Source of the DNA: Jeongeupia sp. USM3
GTDB lineage: Bacteria > Pseudomonadota > Gammaproteobacteria > Burkholderiales > Chitinibacteraceae
Direction: 5' to 3'
NCBI RefSeq assembly: GCF_001808185.1
Contig: NZ_CP017668.1
Span: 2,418,001 to 2,482,000, forward strand
DNA: 64,000 bases
Position 1 is the first letter of the stretch, and every line of letters begins with the position of its first letter. Made by a program: the position numbers and the translations under genes. The notes beneath the pieces were generated by a model. That model saw only the letters and a program-made list of their open reading frames with translations, made no database searches and was not told the DNA's origin. Positions 60,417-64,000 of the stretch are shown in pieces.

Positions 60417-60895
60417 TGCGCCAGCCGACGCTGCTCACCGCCCGGCTGATCCTGCGGCCCTTCGGCGACGGTGATGCCGACGCGCTGGCGGCCTTGCCGC
60501 TGCCCGGTGGCGTGGCAGCTTATCTGCGCGAGCTGCGCCGCGGCGAGCTGTTCGGCGGCGCGACCGGGATGGCGATCTGCCGTCGCAGCGACCGGCAAGC
60601 TGTCGGTTGCGCTGGCGCGCGGTTCGAGCGAGACGAAGCGCATGTCGGGCTGTGGCTGCTGCCGGCGGCCTGCGGCAACGGCTTCGGTGTCGAAGCCGGC
60701 CGTGCCTTCATCGACCGGCTGTTTACGCAGCATTCGCCACGCGTCCTGCTGGCCCGGACCTTGCGGTCCGACGGCGCGGCGGCGCGGGTGCTGACCCGGT
60801 TGGGCTTCGACCTCGATACCGGCGGCGACGTGCAGCTCGGCTGGCGTCTGCGCCGGCTCAGCTGGTCGGTGGCGCAGACCTCGGGCAGCCTGTGA
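60416..60895 (+). CDS. GNAT-family N-acetyltransferase
   Basis: A 159-residue protein of the RimJ/RimL-like GNAT group: LLTARLILRPFGDGDADAL at the start, GLWLLPAACGNGFGVEAGRA (acetyl-CoA loop of the form Q/CxxGxG/A) in the middle, and ARTLRSDGAAARVLTRLGF near the end. Substrate unknown. It is translationally coupled to ftsY (TGATG) and lies 46 bases before ftsE, inserted in what is usually a contiguous ftsYEX run. Confidence 0.83.
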   Translation: MRQPTLLTARLILRPFGDGDADALAALPLPGGVAAYLRELRRGELFGGATGMAICRRSDRQAVGCAGARFERDEAHVGLWLLPAACGNGFGVEAGRAFIDRLFTQHSPRVLLARTLRSDGAAARVLTRLGFDLDTGGDVQLGWRLRRLSWSVAQTSGSL

Positions 60896-60941
60896 ACGCC
60901 TTCCTCCGTTCAGACTCCGTGATCCTTTCCAAGGCGGACCG

Positions 60942-61595
60942 ATGATCCAATTCCAGCAAGTGACCAAACGCTATCCCGGCGGACTCGAAGCGCTCAAGGG
61001 CCTGAGCATGGACATCCAGCCGGGCGAACTCGTCTTCCTCGCCGGCCACTCGGGCGCCGGCAAGTCGACCCTGCTCAAGCTCATTGCCGGCATCGAAAAG
61101 CCGACCGCCGGCACCGTACTCGTCAACGGCCAGAACCTTGCGCGCGCGTCACGCGGCAGCCTGCCGTATGTGCGGCGCCACTTCGGGCTGATCTTCCAGG
61201 ACCACAAGATCCTGTTCGACCGCTCGGTGTACGAGAACGTCAAGCTGCCGCTCGACATCATCGGTTTCGACGGCCGCGAAGTGAAACGGCGGGTGCTGGC
61301 GGCGCTCGACAAGGTCGGGTTGTCGGGCAAGGAAAAACTCAACCCGATCGCGCTGTCCGGCGGCGAGCAGCAGCGCCTGTGCATCGCCCGTGCGGTCGTG
61401 CACCGCCCGTCCATCCTGCTCGCCGACGAGCCGACCGCCAACCTCGACCGCGACTACGCACACGACATCCTCGAGCTGTTCAAATCGTTCCACCAGGTCG
61501 GCGTGACGCTGGTGATTTCGGCGCATGACGAAACGCTGATGGCCGACTACGGCCGGCGCATCCTGCGGCTGAAGAACGGCCAGTTCGGCGCCTGA
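60942..61595 (+). CDS. ftsE: Cell division ATP-binding protein FtsE
   Basis: A 217-residue ABC ATPase of the FtsEX complex, which activates septal peptidoglycan hydrolases through periplasmic partners. Walker A is GHSGAGKSTLLKL, the signature LSGGEQQR, Walker B ILLADEPTANLD. QFQQVTKRYPGGLEALKGL is the usual start. FtsX follows 13 bases later. Confidence 0.97.
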   Translation: MIQFQQVTKRYPGGLEALKGLSMDIQPGELVFLAGHSGAGKSTLLKLIAGIEKPTAGTVLVNGQNLARASRGSLPYVRRHFGLIFQDHKILFDRSVYENVKLPLDIIGFDGREVKRRVLAALDKVGLSGKEKLNPIALSGGEQQRLCIARAVVHRPSILLADEPTANLDRDYAHDILELFKSFHQVGVTLVISAHDETLMADYGRRILRLKNGQFGA

Positions 61596-61608
61596 ACGGA
61601 GAGAAACG

Positions 61609-62505
61609 ATGAAACACTGGTTCCGTCTGCACGGCCTTGCGCTGTCCCGCACCGTCGGCGCGTTGCTCCGGCAGCCGCTGGCGACCTTGCTGCATCTGGC
61701 CGTGATCGGCCTTGTCGCCAGCCTGCCGCTGGGGCTGTATCTGGTGCTCGCCAGCGTCGGCAATGTCGCGGCGAAGATGCCGGTCGAGCCGCAACTGACG
61801 GTTTTCCTCAAGCCCGAGGCCGACATCGGCGCGCTGCGTGCACAGCTGGCCAAGGACGGCCGGCTGGCGCAGACGCGCTTCGTGCCCAAGGCCGACGCGC
61901 TGAAGGCGATGGAAACGGCGATCGGCAGCGGCGACCTGCTCGCCGGGCTGTCCGACAACCCGCTGCCCGACGCCTTCGTGCTGACCGCGCGTCGCGACGT
62001 GCCGGCGGTGCAGCTGACGGCGCTGGAACAGAGCCTGCTCATCGAGCCCGGCGTCGATACGGTGCAGCTCGATTCGGCATGGGCGGCGCGGCTGGAGAAG
62101 GCGATTTCGCTCGGCCGCCACGCGCTGCAGGCGGTCGTGCTGCTGCTGGCGGTGGCGCTGGTGCTGGTGACCGGCAACGCGATCCGGATGCAGATCCTGA
62201 CGCGGCGCGAGGAAATCGAAGTCGCCAAGCTGATCGGCGCGACCGACAGCTTCATCCGCCGGCCCTTCCACTACAGCGCGGCGATCCAGGGGGTGCTCGG
62301 CGGCCTGGCCGGCTGCGGCATTGCCGCCGCCGCGATCGCCTGGCTGAACCCGGCGGTCGGCGAACTGGCCGCGGCCTACGGCCAGCCGTTCGGGCTGGCC
62401 TTGCCGGGACCGCTCGAACTCGCCGTCGTCTGCGCGACGACGATGCTGCTGTGCCTTGCCGGTGCGTGGTTTGCCGTGTGGCGCCATCTGCGGCGCTACC
62501 GCTGA
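61609..62505 (+). CDS. ftsX: Cell division protein FtsX
   Basis: A 298-residue membrane partner of FtsE with four helices: one near 30-50 (LLHLAVIGLVASLPLGLYLV) and three in the C-terminal half, around a periplasmic domain of ~100 residues that binds hydrolase activators. EEIEVAKLIGATDSFIRRPF is the FtsX-family signature. A GGAGAG Shine-Dalgarno precedes the ATG. A palindromic repeat with an 18-bp perfect stem follows the gene. Confidence 0.96.
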   Translation: MKHWFRLHGLALSRTVGALLRQPLATLLHLAVIGLVASLPLGLYLVLASVGNVAAKMPVEPQLTVFLKPEADIGALRAQLAKDGRLAQTRFVPKADALKAMETAIGSGDLLAGLSDNPLPDAFVLTARRDVPAVQLTALEQSLLIEPGVDTVQLDSAWAARLEKAISLGRHALQAVVLLLAVALVLVTGNAIRMQILTRREEIEVAKLIGATDSFIRRPFHYSAAIQGVLGGLAGCGIAAAAIAWLNPAVGELAAAYGQPFGLALPGPLELAVVCATTMLLCLAGAWFAVWRHLRRYR

Positions 62506-62537
62506 ACCTGCCCCCGTCAGGCGGCTGCGCCTGACAT

Positions 62538-62613
62538 TTTGGCCCCGTCCGGAGCTCGAAATCCTCATGTACGACTCGTACACGCCGGTTTTTGCGCTCC
62601 GGACGGGGCCAAA
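62538..62613 (-). repeat. Palindromic intergenic repeat, copy E (perfect 18-bp outer stem)
   Basis: Outer arms TTTGGCCCCGTCCGGAGC (62538-62555) and GCTCCGGACGGGGCCAAA (62596-62613) pair perfectly. The inner core is TGTACG (62568-62573), ACT, CGTACA (62577-62582). On the minus strand the core is flanked by AAAAACCGGCG and TGAGGATTTCGAGC, the latter identical to copy A. It could also terminate or protect the ftsX transcript. Confidence 0.9.
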
Positions 62614-62753
62614 CTGCTTTGGCTCGCTTGCCTGCTGTGGACAGGTGCCTGGCGTGTTCGTACCCACATAGTCGCAGGCAATGGGCCCGATTGGCATAAT
62701 TGCCGTGCACTTGGGCATGCTGCATGCTTGAATCAACGGAACCCGAAGTGCCT

Positions 62754-62780
62754 TTAGCACTCAAACGATACGAGTGCTAA
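62754..62780. promoter_or_regulatory. CIRCE operator (HrcA site) with overlapping promoter upstream of rpoH
   Basis: TTAGCACTC-N9-GAGTGCTAA, an exact match to the CIRCE consensus bound by the heat-shock repressor HrcA. The right arm merges with an extended -10, TGCTAATAT (hexamer 62778-62783); TTAGCA in the left arm, 18 bases away, can act as -35. The rpoH ATG is 48 bases further on. No hrcA gene lies in the window. Confidence 0.95.
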
Positions 62781-62827
62781 TATCATGGACGTTGCGTGGG
62801 CAACGTCAGCAAGACAGGAGTGAACGA

Positions 62828-63688
62828 ATGGGGAACAGCCTTGCCCTGCCGGTGATCACCGGCGGTGACAGCATTGAAAGTTACATCCATCGTGTCAACG
62901 CGATTCCGATGTTGAGCGCCGAGGAAGAGGTCGAACTCGCCACGCGCCTGCAGAAGGAAAGCGATCTCGAGGCCGCCGGCCGCCTGGTGATGAGCCACCT
63001 GCGCGTCGTGGTGTCGATCGCGCGCGGCTATGCCGGTTACGGCCTGCCGCAGGCCGACCTGATCCAGGAAGGCAATATCGGCCTGATGAAGGCGGTCAAG
63101 CGTTTCGAGCCCGATCGCGGCGTGCGGCTGTTCTCGTTCGCCGTGCACTGGATCAAGGCCGAAATCCACGAGTACATCCTGCGCAACTGGCGTCTGGTCC
63201 GCATCGCGACGACCAAGGCGCAGCGCAAGCTCTTCTTCAACCTGCGCTCGATGAAATCGAGCTTTGCCGCGCTGACGCACGCACAGGCCAAGGAAATCGC
63301 CGACGACCTCGGGGTGAAGCCCGAAGAAGTGCTGGAGATGGAAACCCGGATGACCGGCCAGGACATCGCGCTGATGGCCGATCACGACGACGACGAGGGC
63401 GGTTTCGCTCCGATCGACTGGCTGGCCGACCACGATGCCGAGCCGACCCGGCAGATCGAGCGCCGCGCGCACGACCGGCTGCAGTCGGACGGCCTGCGCG
63501 AAGCGCTTGAGACGCTCGACGCGCGCAGCCGCCGCATCGTCGAAACGCGCTGGCTGGCCGACGAAGGCAAGGGACTGACGCTGCACGAGCTGGCCGCCGA
63601 GTACGGCGTTTCGGCCGAGCGGATTCGCCAGATCGAGGTCAAGGCACTGCAGAAGATGCGCGGGGCGCTGCTGCCGGTGGCTGCGTAA
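62828..63688 (+). CDS. rpoH: RNA polymerase sigma-32 factor RpoH
   Basis: A 286-residue heat-shock sigma factor. Region 2 is complete (LVMSHLRVVVSIARGYAGYG, DLIQEGNIGLMKAVKRFEP, FAVHWIKAEIHEYILRNWR), the RpoH box QRKLFFNLR sits between regions 2 and 3, and region 4 ends with YGVSAERIRQIEVKALQKM. AGGAG lies eight bases before the ATG at 62828; an ATG 18 codons upstream falls in the promoter and is rejected. Transcription is predicted to be under HrcA/CIRCE control. Confidence 0.97.
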   Translation: MGNSLALPVITGGDSIESYIHRVNAIPMLSAEEEVELATRLQKESDLEAAGRLVMSHLRVVVSIARGYAGYGLPQADLIQEGNIGLMKAVKRFEPDRGVRLFSFAVHWIKAEIHEYILRNWRLVRIATTKAQRKLFFNLRSMKSSFAALTHAQAKEIADDLGVKPEEVLEMETRMTGQDIALMADHDDDEGGFAPIDWLADHDAEPTRQIERRAHDRLQSDGLREALETLDARSRRIVETRWLADEGKGLTLHELAAEYGVSAERIRQIEVKALQKMRGALLPVAA

Positions 63689-63695
63689 ACGGATG

Positions 63696-63783
63696 AAAAA
63701 TCCTGCCGGCCGCGTTGCCCTCGCTTGCCGTACTCGTTGTCTGAGCCTCTCGCGCCTTGCCAGCATCGCTATGCTGGATTTTT
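63696..63783 (-). repeat. Palindromic intergenic repeat, copy H (degenerate)
   Basis: Outer arms AAAAATCCTGC (63696-63706) and GCTGGATTTTT (63773-63783). On the minus strand its inside (GGCAAGGCGCGAG, ACGAGTACGGCAAGCGAGGG, GCAACGCGG) aligns with module G of the composite element. The core palindrome has decayed. CCAGCAT-CGCT-ATGCTGG with following T's (63760-63783) may be a weak terminator of rpoH. Confidence 0.5.
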
Positions 63784-63809
63784 GACCGTTTACACGAAAT
63801 GCAGCAATG

Positions 63810-63840
63810 AAAAGGGCACCCTCGGGTGCCCTTTTGTTTT
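63810..63840. terminator. Bidirectional terminator between rpoH and queC
   Basis: Stem AAAAGGGCACCC (63810-63821), loop TC, GGGTGCCCTTTT (63824-63835), then GTTTT. It can serve rpoH and the convergent queC. Confidence 0.92.
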
Positions 63841-63855
63841 GCGCTGCGGCCGGAA

Positions 63856-64000
63856 TCAGGCCGGCCGGTAGCGCGTCGGGTCGGGCAGGCCGGCGACGGC
63901 AAAGCCCTCGCGGCGCAGCCGGCAGGCATCGCAGACGCCGCAGGCGCGGCCGTCGTCATCGGCCTGATAGCAGGTCACGGTCAGGCCGTAATCGACGCCG
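63856..64000 (-). CDS. queC: 7-cyano-7-deazaguanine synthase QueC, C-terminal part
   Basis: The last 48 residues of QueC; the rest lies beyond the window. The zinc-binding Cys run is visible (TCYQADDDGRACGVCDACRL), followed by RREGFAVAGLPDPTRYRPA and the stop. QueC makes preQ0 in queuosine synthesis using ATP and ammonia. Confidence 0.92.
   Translation of the reverse strand, partial: GVDYGLTVTCYQADDDGRACGVCDACRLRREGFAVAGLPDPTRYRPA

Noticed and set aside
62728..62756. Sigma-32-type promoter before rpoH (CTTGAA, later CCCGAAG)
   Set aside because: The spacer is only about nine bases, too short for sigma-32; the CIRCE-overlapped extended -10 fits better.

Overview
The window is 64 kb of GC-rich chromosome from a Gram-negative bacterium. 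Gene content and order (complete dcw cluster ending ftsQ-ftsA-ftsZ-lpxC, metX-metW pair, MsbA/LPS genes, rsmD, ftsY-ftsE-ftsX-rpoH, UbiK, beta-type RpoH with its QRKLFFNLR box) point to a betaproteobacterium, most plausibly of the Neisseriales (Chitinibacteraceae-like). That placement is inferred from gene content and protein style, not from a 16S gene, as none is present.

Layout. 1-5 kb: a CdaR-type regulator (cut by the window edge), a CNP1-like exported protein, a His-rich cation diffusion facilitator and a two-component pair. 5-8 kb: a TusA-like protein, pyrC, a small membrane protein, the RNase P RNA gene and ubiK. 8.1-10.4 kb: a nitrogen-control unit with an NtrC-like site, a sigma-54 promoter, glnK, and an ammonium transporter with an OmpA-like domain fused to its N-terminus. 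10.5-12.2 kb: a YcnI-like protein, msrP and a small membrane protein. 12.3-30.6 kb: an intact division and cell-wall (dcw) cluster from mraZ to ftsZ, then lpxC, with four MraZ boxes at the promoter and a palindromic repeat inserted between ddl and ftsQ. 30.6-48.5 kb: rsmE, msbA and a lipopolysaccharide/surface-glycan locus with nine glycosyltransferase-family genes, a UDP-glucuronate 4-epimerase, an AsnB-like amidotransferase and an O-antigen ligase-like membrane protein. 48.5-53.4 kb: metX-metW, a GH16-like lipoprotein, a Gfo/Idh/MocA oxidoreductase and an M14 carboxypeptidase. 53.4-54.4 kb: an intact IS481-family element with a 6-bp target duplication. 54.4-64 kb: a small Arg/Asp-rich protein, cysK, cca, a TPR protein, a ferredoxin, rsmD, ftsY, a GNAT acetyltransferase, ftsE, ftsX, rpoH under a consensus CIRCE operator, and the 3' end of queC.

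Most of the window is ordinary core genome in tightly coupled operons with ATGA/GTGA overlaps. The least ordinary features are: (i) a family of intergenic palindromic repeats (at least seven modules, always next to gene ends) whose flanks are conserved while the central hairpin arms covary; (ii) a 268-bp composite of two such modules bounded by 31-bp terminal inverted repeats, which supplies the last codons and stop of the asnB-like gene; (iii) the OmpA-AmtB fusion; (iv) CIRCE control of rpoH; (v) a MurG with an added N-terminal membrane helix; and (vi) an IS481 copy whose transposase stop codon lies in the target duplication outside the element.
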